NCBI GenBank assembly: GCA_051010395.1
Contig: JBPCVQ010000387.1
Span: forward strand, 12,115-76,114
Direction: 5' to 3'
Length of the DNA: 64,000 nt
Source of the DNA: JANQPX01 sp051010395
Lineage (GTDB): Bacteria > Pseudomonadota > Alphaproteobacteria > Geminicoccales > Geminicoccaceae
Translations under genes and position numbers: made by a program
Part shown: positions 24,072 to 32,242 of the stretch, piece after piece
Position numbering within the stretch: the stretch's first letter is position 1
How the letters are laid out: the number at the start of each line of letters is the position of its first letter
The notes under the pieces: generated by a model
Databases searched by the model: none
Told to the model about the DNA's origin: nothing
What the model saw: only the letters and a program-made list of their open reading frames with translations

Positions 24072-25160
24072 TCAGTTGCGTCGGCTGAACTCGGTGTCGC
24101 TGCCGGCAGCGAGAGTCTTGGCCTGATCGATCCATTTTTCCCGTTCGATCCGGCCCTTGAAGCGCAGGTGCCGGTCGACCCAGGCGACATTGTCAGGCGT
24201 GAAGGCTGCAATCTGAGCGAAATGGTAGATGCCGAGGCCGTTCAGCGTCTTTTCCAGCTTAGGACCGACACCGCTGATTTTCTTCAGATCGTCGGCGACA
24301 CCGCCACGCGCCTGCGCAAGGGCTTCAGGCCGCAAGCCTTCGTTTTCCTGGTCCCCTCCGCTCGATGCGCTGCCCGTCGCGCCAGAAAATCCTTGCCCGT
24401 CGGCTTCTGCAAGGTGAGACGGAGATGCCGCCCTTTGGCGAAAACCGGGTTCGTTTTCGTTGCCCGGACCGCCTGAGCTTCCGGCGCCGCTCCCGCCACC
24501 AGCTGCTCCACTTCCGGTTCGATCGGCACTGCGTACCGAATCTGTTCCACCAACCAGGCCCAACGCGCCTCCGCCGCTCGTGCTGCTGCCCGAAGCAGTA
24601 CGCTCCAGCTCCATGATATGAGCCTGCAGTCGCTCAACTTCCCGTTTGCAGGTGCCGTTAGCCTCTTTAGCGGTCTGCAGATCGCGCTCCAAGGTCTCGG
24701 TTCGCGCTGTCGCTGCAGCCAGGTCTCTGCCAAGCTTCTGGGCGTCGCCACCGGCCGCTTGCCGGTCAGCAAGGGATGCTTTGGCTTCGGTCAGCTCTTT
24801 TGCTCGTGCGGCCAAATCACTTTCCAGGTCGCCTACACGCTTTTCAGCAGCGGAAAGCGCGCTGAGCTTGCTTTGATGTTCGCGGTGAAGCTTCTGCAGG
24901 CTCTGCTCGTGGGTTTCTGTAAGGCTCTTTGCTTCGGCAGCCGATGCCTCGAACTTAGCTCTTGCTTCATTGGCCTGGGTGACCTCGCCAACAAATCGGT
25001 CACGTTCCGTTTCGACTTCGCTCAACTTCGAACGCCAACGAGCGTCGAGATCTTTCAGCTCATTTTGAAAGCGAGCGCCACGCAGAAGCCAGCCGATGAC
25101 GAATCCCAACATCGCGGCAATTAGCAGGAAGACCAGAATTTGGAAGATCAGATAACCCAA
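24072..25160 (-). CDS. Membrane-anchored coiled-coil protein with C-terminal helix-hairpin-helix domain
   Basis: The protein of 362 residues has one N-terminal membrane helix (residues 2-28), a long charged coiled coil (about 30-190), a Gly/Ser-rich linker (about 195-280), and a C-terminal helix-hairpin-helix domain (DDLKKISGVGPKLEKTLNGLGIYHFAQIAAFTPDNVAWVDRHL). The last domain matches the tail found on some alphaproteobacterial NADH-dehydrogenase subunit E proteins and on 50S L21-associated ORFs. TTG 25160 is the start, with GGAGAGG just upstream. It is probably an envelope or nucleoid-associated protein. Function is unknown. A second protein with the same kind of domain lies at 25880. Confidence 0.8.
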   Translation of the reverse strand: MGYLIFQILVFLLIAAMLGFVIGWLLRGARFQNELKDLDARWRSKLSEVETERDRFVGEVTQANEARAKFEASAAEAKSLTETHEQSLQKLHREHQSKLSALSAAEKRVGDLESDLAARAKELTEAKASLADRQAAGGDAQKLGRDLAAATARTETLERDLQTAKEANGTCKREVERLQAHIMELERTASGSSTSGGGALGLVGGTDSVRSADRTGSGAAGGGSGAGSSGGPGNENEPGFRQRAASPSHLAEADGQGFSGATGSASSGGDQENEGLRPEALAQARGGVADDLKKISGVGPKLEKTLNGLGIYHFAQIAAFTPDNVAWVDRHLRFKGRIEREKWIDQAKTLAAGSDTEFSRRN

Positions 25161-25187
25161 CGTGCCTCTCCTTAAAGTCGATTTCCG

Positions 25188-25207
25188 GGGATTATATCAT
25201 TAATCCC
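25188..25207 (-). promoter_or_regulatory. Extended -10 promoter within an inverted repeat
   Basis: On the minus strand TGATATAAT gives an extended -10 element about 30 bp upstream of the TTG start of the coiled-coil gene. It lies within a perfect inverted repeat GGGATTA-N6-TAATCCC. No clear -35 box is seen, as is usual with extended -10 promoters. The hairpin could instead mark the end of the upstream BON-protein transcript. Confidence 0.45.
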
Positions 25208-25300
25208 TGATCGTTGATTCCCGCATTTGGCTTCGATGAGCCCCTGCCTATACCAGACGCTGTCGGACTCTGGTCCCCTGCGACCATCGATGCTGGTGTT

Positions 25301-25582
25301 TCAGGGTTTCGTCGTCTCGTCCCGGACGGTACGAACGCCCCAAACACTCGCAACGGCTTCCATCGCCTGCTGGGTTGCTTCGGCATCGGACGCCGTTCCG
25401 GTCAGAGCGGCATCCCGTCCGTGCATTTCAACAGCAGCCCAACTTTGACCCACAGCCTCAAGCTCTTCCTGACCGCGCTCGGCGAGGTCGTCTTCTATCC
25501 AGCCTCCGGCCAAAACTATGGTAAGTAGTGCGAGAAGGACAAAACCGATAAGGCCAAGTCCCAAGATCGTTGTTGATTTCAT
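25301..25582 (-). CDS. Small membrane-anchored BON-like protein
   Basis: The 93-residue protein has one membrane helix (MKSTTILGLGLIGFVLLALLTIVLAGG) followed by a single BON-like segment (WAAVEMHGRDAALTGTASDAEATQQAMEAVASVWGVRTVRDE). Relatives in this group are usually longer, with tandem BON repeats and an OmpA-type C-terminus; here the protein stops after one repeat. Start ATG 25582 is preferred over the longer frame because the membrane helix begins there. It may help peptidoglycan or periplasmic organisation. Its neighbours are two other proteins of unknown envelope-related role and MscL. Confidence 0.6.
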   Translation of the reverse strand: MKSTTILGLGLIGFVLLALLTIVLAGGWIEDDLAERGQEELEAVGQSWAAVEMHGRDAALTGTASDAEATQQAMEAVASVWGVRTVRDETTKP

Positions 25583-25732
25583 CAGCCGACCCCAAGGCAA
25601 TCATTTTTCACTATCTCTACGCCGAACGACAGAACACCACAAAAATTGCGAGAGCCCCACGCTCGAAACGAATCAAGCCAACACAATCGTAATCTTAAGA
25701 GGATTTTAGGTCAAAACTAAGAAAAAATTTAC

Positions 25733-25760
25733 AAAAAAGATTAGTTTAATGAAACTAATC
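25733..25760 (-). terminator. Rho-independent terminator after DUF4332 gene
   Basis: On the minus strand GATTAGTTT-CATT-AAACTAATC forms a perfect 9-bp stem with a 4-base loop, followed at once by TTTTTT. It lies about 120 bp beyond the stop of the DUF4332 gene. The region around it (25680-25760) is distinctly AT-rich. Confidence 0.85.
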
Positions 25761-25879
25761 GCCTTCTGCAGACAAAGCCGCGCATTTTGGCTTAACTGTC
25801 TGCATTGGTCGCAACTATCGGTTCAGGCATGAACGTGCCTGCCCGCCTTTCTTTCTTGGATCGCCCGTTTGCGCGTTGC

Positions 25880-26287
25880 TCAGTGGGTGATGAGCGGCGG
25901 CAGGCTCTTTGCCTGATCGACCCAGGCGGCAACCTGCTCTTCAGAAGGCGTAGATCGGGTCAACTTTTTGGCCGTGTTAACTTCCTTCATTTTCGCCGTC
26001 AGATTATCGGCGCGTCGATTGCGCAATTCCTTGACGGTATCGACACCGGCAGCCTCAAGAAGTTCGGAGAATTGCTTGCCGATGCCGGAGATGCGCATCA
26101 GATCTGCGAGATTCGCCCACTTGAGCAACTGACCATCGTCAAGACCGGTAGCACCAGCAACTTCGCGCCGGCCCTTGGCGCTGGCGCAGCTGTCCAGGAG
26201 CTTCTTCGTGTCGGTGATACCTGCGGCCGAGAGCTTCTTGCCGTAAACCGGGCCAATGCCCTCAATTTCTTCGATTGGGTAGTTCAT
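25880..26287 (-). CDS. DUF4332 helix-hairpin-helix protein
   Basis: The 135-residue protein is made of two helix-hairpin-helix units: IEEIEGIGPVYGKKLSAAGITDTKKLLDSC (residues 5-34) and LMRISGIGKQFSELLEAAGVDTVKELRNR (about 63-91). These match the DUF4332 family. Such motifs often bind DNA backbone, but for this family no function is established. It shares the domain type with the coiled-coil protein at 24072, two genes away on the same strand. A perfect intrinsic terminator follows. Confidence 0.85.
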   Translation of the reverse strand: MNYPIEEIEGIGPVYGKKLSAAGITDTKKLLDSCASAKGRREVAGATGLDDGQLLKWANLADLMRISGIGKQFSELLEAAGVDTVKELRNRRADNLTAKMKEVNTAKKLTRSTPSEEQVAAWVDQAKSLPPLITH

Positions 26288-26319
26288 CGATTTACGTCCA
26301 GATGTTGATGATAGGGAGC

Positions 26320-26344
26320 CCCTTAGCGTCGGGCGCTAAGGGGT
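26320..26344 (-). terminator. Hairpin after mscL
   Basis: CCCCTTAGCG and CGCTAAGGGG form a perfect 10-bp stem with a five-base loop, 13 bp beyond the mscL stop on the minus strand. There is no U-tract, so termination may be partial and the DUF4332 gene may be partly read through. Confidence 0.65.
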
Positions 26345-26357
26345 AATGCCATCGGGG

Positions 26358-26768
26358 CTATTTCTTCAGGAGGTCGCGGATCTCAGTCAAAAGCAGCACG
26401 TCAGCTGCAGGCTCCGCCGGAGCCGGCTCTTCTTCCTTGGCACGGTTCATCTTGTTCACCGCCTTCACCAGCATGAAGACAGCGAAACCAACCACGAGGA
26501 GATTGATCACGGCATTGATGAAGGCGCCGACACCGATGACCGGCGCTCCGGCCTCCTTGGCTGCATCGAGCGTGGCGTAGTCCTCACCGGTAAGGCTGAA
26601 GAAGATCGTGCTGAAGTCGACGCCGCCCATGAGATAGCCGATTGGCGGCATGATGACGTCTTCGACCAGCGACCCTACCGCGGCGCCGAAAGCAGCGCCC
26701 ATGATGATGCCGACGGCCATATCCATCGCGTTGCCACGCAGGATAAACTCTTTGAATTCTTGAATCAT
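26358..26768 (-). CDS. mscL: Large-conductance mechanosensitive channel
   Basis: MscL is the homopentameric inner-membrane safety valve opened by membrane tension during hypo-osmotic shock. The 136-residue protein shows the family hallmarks: N-terminal MIQEFKEFILRGNAMDMAVGIIMGAAFGAAVGSLVEDVIMPPIG (first membrane helix and gate), the periplasmic loop, second helix AFINAVINLLVVGFAVFMLVKAVNKM, and a C-terminal helical bundle (LLTEIRDLLKK). Length is normal. AGAGGA precedes the start. Osmotic-stress transport is consistent with betaine-related genes elsewhere in the window. Confidence 0.97.
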   Translation of the reverse strand: MIQEFKEFILRGNAMDMAVGIIMGAAFGAAVGSLVEDVIMPPIGYLMGGVDFSTIFFSLTGEDYATLDAAKEAGAPVIGVGAFINAVINLLVVGFAVFMLVKAVNKMNRAKEEEPAPAEPAADVLLLTEIRDLLKK

Positions 26769-26946
26769 AACGGTGTCCTCTTTGCCCCCAAAAAGCTACT
26801 AAGCTTGAGTTAGCCTTTGCTACAAGTTTTAGTCACAAGCTATTCTGCATCGACAAGTGATTCAACACAAGTCTCTGCGCTAAAACGAGAAATATCGAAC
26901 GTTGCGGCACGTGCAAACCGCTCGTTTGGCTTTCTTTTAGTTTCGG

Positions 26947-28077
26947 TCAGCTCGGCGTGTCGGATGGAAACAGGAACTCGCGCCCAACCTTAACCCGTTC
27001 CGTACCATCATAGGCGATCACATCAGCGGTAGCATAGGTTTCGCCCCAAAGCTCGGGCAGGTAGGACCCGGTGCCGATGAAGTCGATCGGTGCTCTGATG
27101 CTGGCCATCAGCTTGCACTTTCTTGGGCTGAAGCCGGAGCTTGCGATGATCTTGACCTGATCGAAACCGGCGTCATCCAGCGTTTCGCGAATATGAAAAA
27201 TCGCCGCCGCCGTCACACCGGTGCCGGTGAGCCAGCGAAGCTCGGTCTCGGTGCGGTAGGTGCGGATCGCGTGGGCGGCATGGCGGTCGAGGACGGCATA
27301 GGAGGCGGCGGTATCGAGCCCTTCGATAAAGCGGCCGCCATGGGTGTCGATGCGTACGCCGAGGCGGCCAGCGGCAGCGAGGTCGGGAAAGCGCCTGCAT
27401 ACCTCGAGGCTGTCGGTCACCTCCTGGCCGAAATAGTCGACCAGCACGTAGAGTGGATCGTCCGGGAAGGTTTCATGAAACATCTCGGCCGCGCGTAGCG
27501 TCGAGCCGGCATAGCCGATCAGCGCATGGGGCATGGTGCCCAGGCCTTTTTCATTGCCGAAATAGTGCGCGGTCGCATCGGTGGCGTTGCCGATGAAGCC
27601 CTTGGCGTCGGTCTCCCGGTTTGCCTTGGCCGAGCCGACGCTCGCGGCATAGGCCATCATTTCAGCCATGTCGGCACCGGCGCAGTGGCGTGCATCCATC
27701 GCGATGAAACTGACATAGGGAAGATCGGTGCACATCAGGAAGGCGTTGAAGGCGGCGACGCAGGGCGGGCCGAGGCGCTGCAGAAACACCGTTTCCAGAT
27801 CGACCAGATGGGCAAAGGGCCCCCTGATATACATCAAAGGCTCACCGGCGCCGACCCAGTCGCCTTCCGCATAGAGCATCTGGATGTCGAAGCTGACGCC
27901 ACGCGCATCGGCCATTGCCTCGAGCCAATCGATCGCGAGCTTGGGCGTAAAGATCACCGGGCGGCGCATGAAGACCGCGTAGGTGACCTCGCAATCGCCG
28001 AAACTGCCGACGATTTCGCGGGTCTTCAAAAAATACTTGTCGGTGAAGTGCTTGAGATCAGGTTCGCTCGGCCCCAT
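26947..28077 (-). CDS. Nicotinate phosphoribosyltransferase-like protein
   Basis: The protein of 376 residues has TDKYFLKTREIV at the N-terminus (the substrate-binding Tyr region of the family), DARHCAGADMAEMMAYAASVGSAKANRETDAKGFIGNATDATAHYFG, GTMPHALIGYAG (the phosphorylatable His region), and KIIASSGFSPRKCKLMASIRAPIDFIGTGSYLP at the C-terminus. This is the shorter bacterial NAPRTase-like type. The reaction in the family converts nicotinate and PRPP to nicotinate mononucleotide for NAD salvage. The usual ASGDLD motif is altered to ASSGFS, so a related substrate cannot be excluded. Confidence 0.85.
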   Translation of the reverse strand: MGPSEPDLKHFTDKYFLKTREIVGSFGDCEVTYAVFMRRPVIFTPKLAIDWLEAMADARGVSFDIQMLYAEGDWVGAGEPLMYIRGPFAHLVDLETVFLQRLGPPCVAAFNAFLMCTDLPYVSFIAMDARHCAGADMAEMMAYAASVGSAKANRETDAKGFIGNATDATAHYFGNEKGLGTMPHALIGYAGSTLRAAEMFHETFPDDPLYVLVDYFGQEVTDSLEVCRRFPDLAAAGRLGVRIDTHGGRFIEGLDTAASYAVLDRHAAHAIRTYRTETELRWLTGTGVTAAAIFHIRETLDDAGFDQVKIIASSGFSPRKCKLMASIRAPIDFIGTGSYLPELWGETYATADVIAYDGTERVKVGREFLFPSDTPS

Positions 28078-28175
28078 CGCCGGCTCTCCGCTTGTCGCGT
28101 TCCCTTAATCCGATAAGCGTTTGGTGTGGCTAAGGCAACCCGTTATGCGGTCACCGTCCGCCATGGTCGCGCATA

Positions 28176-28955
28176 CTAGGCATTCGATCGATAATGATAG
28201 CGGTAGACCTCGCGAAAGCCGAGGCTCTGGTAGAGGCGCTTCGCCGGCAGGTTGTCGGCGACGACCGCAAGCCAGGCAGTATCGGCGCCCTCCCGTCGGC
28301 TCCAGGCAAAAAGCTCGCGCAGCAATGCGCGCGCAAAGCCCTGGCGACGACGTCCGCTGACGGTCAGGACTTCAAAGAGGCCGGTGAGTTCCTGATCGAC
28401 CACCATCAAAGCGAGTGCGTCGATATCATCGCCACCTTGGATACGCGCATAACCCGCCTTGGGAACGAGGCGCTCGAGCATCGCCGTGAGCGTGGCGAGA
28501 TGCCCACTCTTCGCTCCGTCGATTCGGTAACAGCTTTTCAACCAGGCTTGATCCGGCTGCTTTGCGATCTGGACAGGGTGAACAACGTCGCCATCGAATC
28601 GTGTTGCGAGGTCGTCGAGATCTGCGGTCATCACGATGGTCTCGTCGAAACGCCGCCAGCCGCGTTCGTTCAATCCTGTGTCGAGGGCAGGGGAGGCGAG
28701 CGGTGACAGGCGGAAGATCGCGGGTAGGCCGCGGTCCCGATAGATGTCGACGACACGGTCGATACGTGTACCAAGATCGCTGTCATCGGTAGCGAGACAG
28801 GTGACGGAATTCGATCGCTTGGTCACGCCGTCAGCGAGCCTGACCACCCAGTCGCCGTCAAAGGCCGTCGAGAGCGCCGGCCAGGAGGTGAGCATCGACC
28901 GCTCCAGCCGCTCTATCATTTCCATGGAGGCGCCATCCAAGTTCACCCCGACCAT
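28176..28955 (-). CDS. GNAT-family N-acetyltransferase
   Basis: This 259-residue protein carries the acetyl-CoA-binding motif in its C-terminal half (GRRRQGFARALLRELFAWSRREGADTAWLAVVADNLPAKRLYQSLGFREVYRYHYR, with RRQGFA as the pyrophosphate loop). The N-terminal half (WVVRLADGVTKRSNSVTCL) is the degenerate GNAT-like domain common in two-domain members. The true start may be an internal ATG at 28925 or 28919; none has a strong ribosome site. It ends 8 bp before the B3/B4-domain gene begins to its left in transcription order. Substrate is unknown. Confidence 0.85.
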   Translation of the reverse strand: MVGVNLDGASMEMIERLERSMLTSWPALSTAFDGDWVVRLADGVTKRSNSVTCLATDDSDLGTRIDRVVDIYRDRGLPAIFRLSPLASPALDTGLNERGWRRFDETIVMTADLDDLATRFDGDVVHPVQIAKQPDQAWLKSCYRIDGAKSGHLATLTAMLERLVPKAGYARIQGGDDIDALALMVVDQELTGLFEVLTVSGRRRQGFARALLRELFAWSRREGADTAWLAVVADNLPAKRLYQSLGFREVYRYHYRSNA

Positions 28956-28962
28956 GGCATGG

Positions 28963-29637
28963 TCAGAGGGGACGGTTGGTGGCGATGTCGCTCTGGATGT
29001 TCTTGGCGTAGCAGAAGAGGCGGAGGCGCTCGGCGGCGAATTCGAGAGCCGCGGAAATGTCGGTGGTTTCGCCGAAGCCGATGATCACCATCAAGAGCTC
29101 GTCCGTGTCCAGCGAAATCAGCGAACGTTCGCTATCGCTGGTCGGGCTGCCAAAAGGACCGGCGCCATCGACGAAGATCGGGAGGTTTTCGAGATTGAGC
29201 CGGCCACGACCGATCGCTTTGTAACCTTCGTCGGTCTCGCCCTTCCTGAACACCAGGGGGGGCTCCAGGGATTTCACGTCGTAAGCGCCGATCGAGAAGC
29301 CGGTTTTGAGCGAGATCAGGTTATTGGTGTCGACGACATTGTTGATGCGGTAGATGCCCTTGCCTTGCGTCAGCCGCCGCATCAGACCCTCGGCCGAGGG
29401 CCGATAGCGGCTCGGGTCCTTGCCGAGCATCTTGTAGGCTTTGCGTGTCGCACTGATCTGCGCGATGTCGCCGACCGTGCCGCCTGAGAGGCTGGTCAGC
29501 CGCTCCGCTGCAGTTTTATCCAATGCCTCGCTCAAGGCCTGTCCGGGTTCCGTCACGGTCACGGAGCATTGGAGAACGCCGAGCGTCACGGGAACATTGA
29601 CTTTGGCGAATGCCTTGCAAACGGCGATGTCGAGCAT
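28963..29637 (-). CDS. B3/B4 tRNA-binding-domain protein
   Basis: The 224-residue protein is a free-standing B3/B4 domain like that of phenylalanyl-tRNA synthetase beta, with the internal motif GLMRRLTQGKGIYRINNVVDTNNLISLKTGFSIGAYD. ATG 29637 has GAGGA upstream with a 5-nt spacer and gives a full domain; the same frame is open back to 30135 but there it is only the shadow of the ribB gene. Free B3/B4 proteins have been proposed to edit mischarged tRNA, though most are uncharacterised. It lies 49 bp after the ribB-type gene in the same direction, so it may be co-transcribed. Confidence 0.82.
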   Translation of the reverse strand: MLDIAVCKAFAKVNVPVTLGVLQCSVTVTEPGQALSEALDKTAAERLTSLSGGTVGDIAQISATRKAYKMLGKDPSRYRPSAEGLMRRLTQGKGIYRINNVVDTNNLISLKTGFSIGAYDVKSLEPPLVFRKGETDEGYKAIGRGRLNLENLPIFVDGAGPFGSPTSDSERSLISLDTDELLMVIIGFGETTDISAALEFAAERLRLFCYAKNIQSDIATNRPL

Positions 29638-29686
29638 ATCGGTCCTCATGCCAAAATCGCCGCGCAGGGATGCTGCGGCATGTTCA

Positions 29687-30814
29687 TCAAGCGGATAACA
29701 GTTCGGTGCCGTCGATCGAAACGCCGAAACCGCCGAGACCGACATATTGACGGGAACGGGTGGCGAGAAGCCTGATCGACGAAACGCCGAGATCACGTAA
29801 TATTTGAGCACCAAGGCCGACGTCACGCCAGTCCTGTTTACGGCTCTGATCGCTATTTGTCGTCGTGGCGGACTGGCCGAACTCACCGACCGGGACGCCT
29901 GCCGCTCCCTCGCGCAGGTAGACCAGAACGCCACGGCCTTCTTCGTCGAAACGCTTGAACACGTCGGAAAGCAGCCTGTGGTGGCCGAACACGTCTTCGA
30001 GAACGTTTTCGCGATGCAGCCGGGTCGGCACGGACAGCCCGTCTCCGACGCCGCCGAACACCAATGCCACATGGTGGATGTCGTCGAACGGCGTTGAATA
30101 GGTATAGCCCTTGGCGGGGCCGATCTCGGTCGCAATCTCGAACTCGCCTACGCAGTCGATCAGCCGCTCGCGCCGTTGCCGATAGGCGATCAGATCGGCG
30201 ACCGAGATAACTTTGAGTTGATGCTCGTGGGCGAAGGCCTGCACTTCCGGGCCGCGCTTAACCGTGCCGTCGTCGTTTACCAGCTCACAGATGACACCGA
30301 CCGGCGGCAAGCCTGCGAGCCTTGCAAGGTCGATCGCCGCTTCGGTATGACCGGAGCGCATCAGCACACCGCCATCCTTGGCGATCAGCGGGAACACATG
30401 ACCAGGCCGGACGAAGTCACCGGCACCGGCATTGCCGTTGGCGAGTGCCCGCACGGTGGAGCAGCGCTCCTCGGCCGAGATACCGGTCGTGGTCTCAAAC
30501 CGATAGTCGACGGAGATGGTGAACGCGGTGCCAAGCGGCGCATCATTGGCGGCGACCATTGGGTCGAGATGCAGGCGCCTCGCATCCTCGGCAGCCATCG
30601 GCGCGCAGACGATTCCGCAGGTGTTGCGGATGATGAAGGCCATTTGCGCCGGCGTCGCCTTGGCCGCCGCCATCACCAGATCGCCTTCGTTTTCGCGATC
30701 ATCATCATCGATCACTACGACCATGCCGCCATCCGCGATCGCGGCAATGGCGTCCTCAACGGTGGAACGCTCGGCGTTCGCGTTTTCGTCAGCCTTCGGC
30801 GGGCTTGCCGTCAT
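29687..30814 (-). CDS. ribB: 3,4-dihydroxy-2-butanone-4-phosphate synthase with degenerate GTP-cyclohydrolase-II-like half (RibBX type)
   Basis: The N-terminal half (residues 18-215) has the DHBP-synthase marks VVIDDDDRENEGDLVMAA and GDFVRPGHVFPLIAKDGGVLMRSGHTEAAIDLARLAG. It makes the four-carbon unit of riboflavin from ribulose 5-phosphate. The C-terminal half (about 225-375) aligns with GTP cyclohydrolase II but lacks the zinc-binding cysteines: where RibA has a CxxxxxxxxxxCxC arrangement, this protein reads HRENVLEDVFGHH. Such proteins are known as RibBX. A separate RibA should exist elsewhere in the genome. It overlaps the DAHP-synthase gene by 4 bp. Confidence 0.9.
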   Translation of the reverse strand: MTASPPKADENANAERSTVEDAIAAIADGGMVVVIDDDDRENEGDLVMAAAKATPAQMAFIIRNTCGIVCAPMAAEDARRLHLDPMVAANDAPLGTAFTISVDYRFETTTGISAEERCSTVRALANGNAGAGDFVRPGHVFPLIAKDGGVLMRSGHTEAAIDLARLAGLPPVGVICELVNDDGTVKRGPEVQAFAHEHQLKVISVADLIAYRQRRERLIDCVGEFEIATEIGPAKGYTYSTPFDDIHHVALVFGGVGDGLSVPTRLHRENVLEDVFGHHRLLSDVFKRFDEEGRGVLVYLREGAAGVPVGEFGQSATTTNSDQSRKQDWRDVGLGAQILRDLGVSSIRLLATRSRQYVGLGGFGVSIDGTELLSA

Positions 30815-32184
30815 TGGGCCGCTACCCGTTCGGCGATGCGCGCTTCCTTCAGCGAATTCGCGATCAGGAAGGCGAGCTCGAGGCTTTGGGAGGCGTTAAG
30901 GCGTGGGTCGCATTGAGTGTGGTAGCGAGCTTTCAGATCCTCGGAGGTGATCTCCTGCGCCCCGCCGGTGCATTCGGTGACGTCCTGGCCGGTCATCTCG
31001 ATATGCAATCCGCCGGCATGGGTGCCTTCGGCCCGGTGAATCTGCAGGAAGGCGTCGACCTCACCGACGATGTTGTCGAACGGCCGGGTCTTGTAGCCGC
31101 TCGTCGACTTGATGGTGTTGCCGTGCATCGGATCGCAGGTCCACACCACCTTCTGGCCGGCCCGTTCGACCGCGCGGATCAGGGACGGCAGATGCTCCTG
31201 CAGCTTGTCCTTGCCCATGCGCGTGATCACCGTGAGCTTGCCCGGCTTGTTGGTGGGGTTGAGCACCTCGCAGAGACGCAAGAGATCGTCGCCGCTCATG
31301 TTGGGTCCCGCTTTCACGCCGATCGGGTTGGCGATGCCGCGGCAGAACTCGACATGCGCACCGTTCAGATCGCGTGTGCGCTCGCCGATCCAGACCAGAT
31401 GCGCGGACGTGTCGTACCAGCGTCCCGACGTGCTATCGATCCGGGTCATCGCCTCCTCGTAGCCTAGCAGCAGGGCTTCGTGGGAGGTGTAGAGCGTGGT
31501 GCGCCGGATATCCGGTGTCGAGATATCGGAGACGCCACAGGCCTCCATGAAAGCCACCGCTTCGGTGATCCGGTCAGCCATGTCCTGGTAGCGCTCACTT
31601 TGTGGCGATGTCTGGACGAAGTCGAGATTCCAGCTATGGACACGGCTAAGCGACGCAAAACCACCTTGGGTGAGGGCGCGCAGGAGATTGAGGCTGGCAG
31701 CGGCCTGGCCATAAGCCTGGAGCTGGCGTTCCGGATCGGGCTTTCTGGCGTCCGCCTCGAACGCCATGCCGTTGACGATGTCACCGCGATAGCTCGGCAG
31801 CTCGACCCCGTCCTGCGCCTCGACGTCGGAGGAACGCGGCTTTGCGAATTGGCCCGCAAGCCGCCCCACCTTGACCACCGGCAGGGCAGCGCCATAGGTC
31901 AGTACCACCGACATCTGCAGTAATACGCGCAACGTATCGCGGATGGTGTTCGGATTGAAATCGGCGAAGGCTTCGGCGCAATCGCCACCCTGCAGCATGA
32001 AAGCTCGACCCTCGCAGACCTCGGCGAGTTTCTTTCGGAGCTTCCGGGCCTCGCCGGCGAATACCAGTGGCGGGTAACCGGCAAGCTTGCTCTCGACCGA
32101 CGCCAGAACATCGGCATCGTCATAGGCCGGCATCTGGGCGGCGGGATAGCCGCGCCAGCTCTCAGGGGTCCAGTCTTTCGCCAT
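30811..32184 (-). CDS. aroG: 3-deoxy-7-phosphoheptulonate synthase, class II
   Basis: The 457-residue enzyme makes DAHP from phosphoenolpyruvate and erythrose 4-phosphate, the first step of the shikimate pathway. It is the plant/actinobacterial (type II) form: WTPESWRGYPAAQMPAYDD at the N-terminus, AFMLQGGDCAEAF, AGQFAKPRS, RVHSWNLDFVQTSPQSERY, WIGERTRDLNGAHVEFCRGIANPIGVKAGP and DPMHGNTIKSTSGYKTRPF. Type II enzymes are normal in alphaproteobacteria. The gene ends overlapping ribB by 4 bp. The gene symbol is given by function; some annotate this form aroH or aroF. Confidence 0.93.
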   Translation of the reverse strand: MAKDWTPESWRGYPAAQMPAYDDADVLASVESKLAGYPPLVFAGEARKLRKKLAEVCEGRAFMLQGGDCAEAFADFNPNTIRDTLRVLLQMSVVLTYGAALPVVKVGRLAGQFAKPRSSDVEAQDGVELPSYRGDIVNGMAFEADARKPDPERQLQAYGQAAASLNLLRALTQGGFASLSRVHSWNLDFVQTSPQSERYQDMADRITEAVAFMEACGVSDISTPDIRRTTLYTSHEALLLGYEEAMTRIDSTSGRWYDTSAHLVWIGERTRDLNGAHVEFCRGIANPIGVKAGPNMSGDDLLRLCEVLNPTNKPGKLTVITRMGKDKLQEHLPSLIRAVERAGQKVVWTCDPMHGNTIKSTSGYKTRPFDNIVGEVDAFLQIHRAEGTHAGGLHIEMTGQDVTECTGGAQEITSEDLKARYHTQCDPRLNASQSLELAFLIANSLKEARIAERVAAQ

Positions 32185-32242
32185 TCAGGCCATCCTTCAT
32201 AGACTTCGATACGAGCACCGGCATCAGCACGAACGCCGGCAA

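Noticed and set aside
29638..30135. N-terminal extension of the B3/B4 protein
   Set aside because: The sequence upstream of 29637 overlaps ribB in another frame and is low in family-like residues; the GAGGA ribosome site supports the shorter start.
32200..32235. Possible hairpin between gor and the DAHP-synthase gene
   Set aside because: Only five base pairs with a 12-base loop and no U-tract; too weak to annotate.
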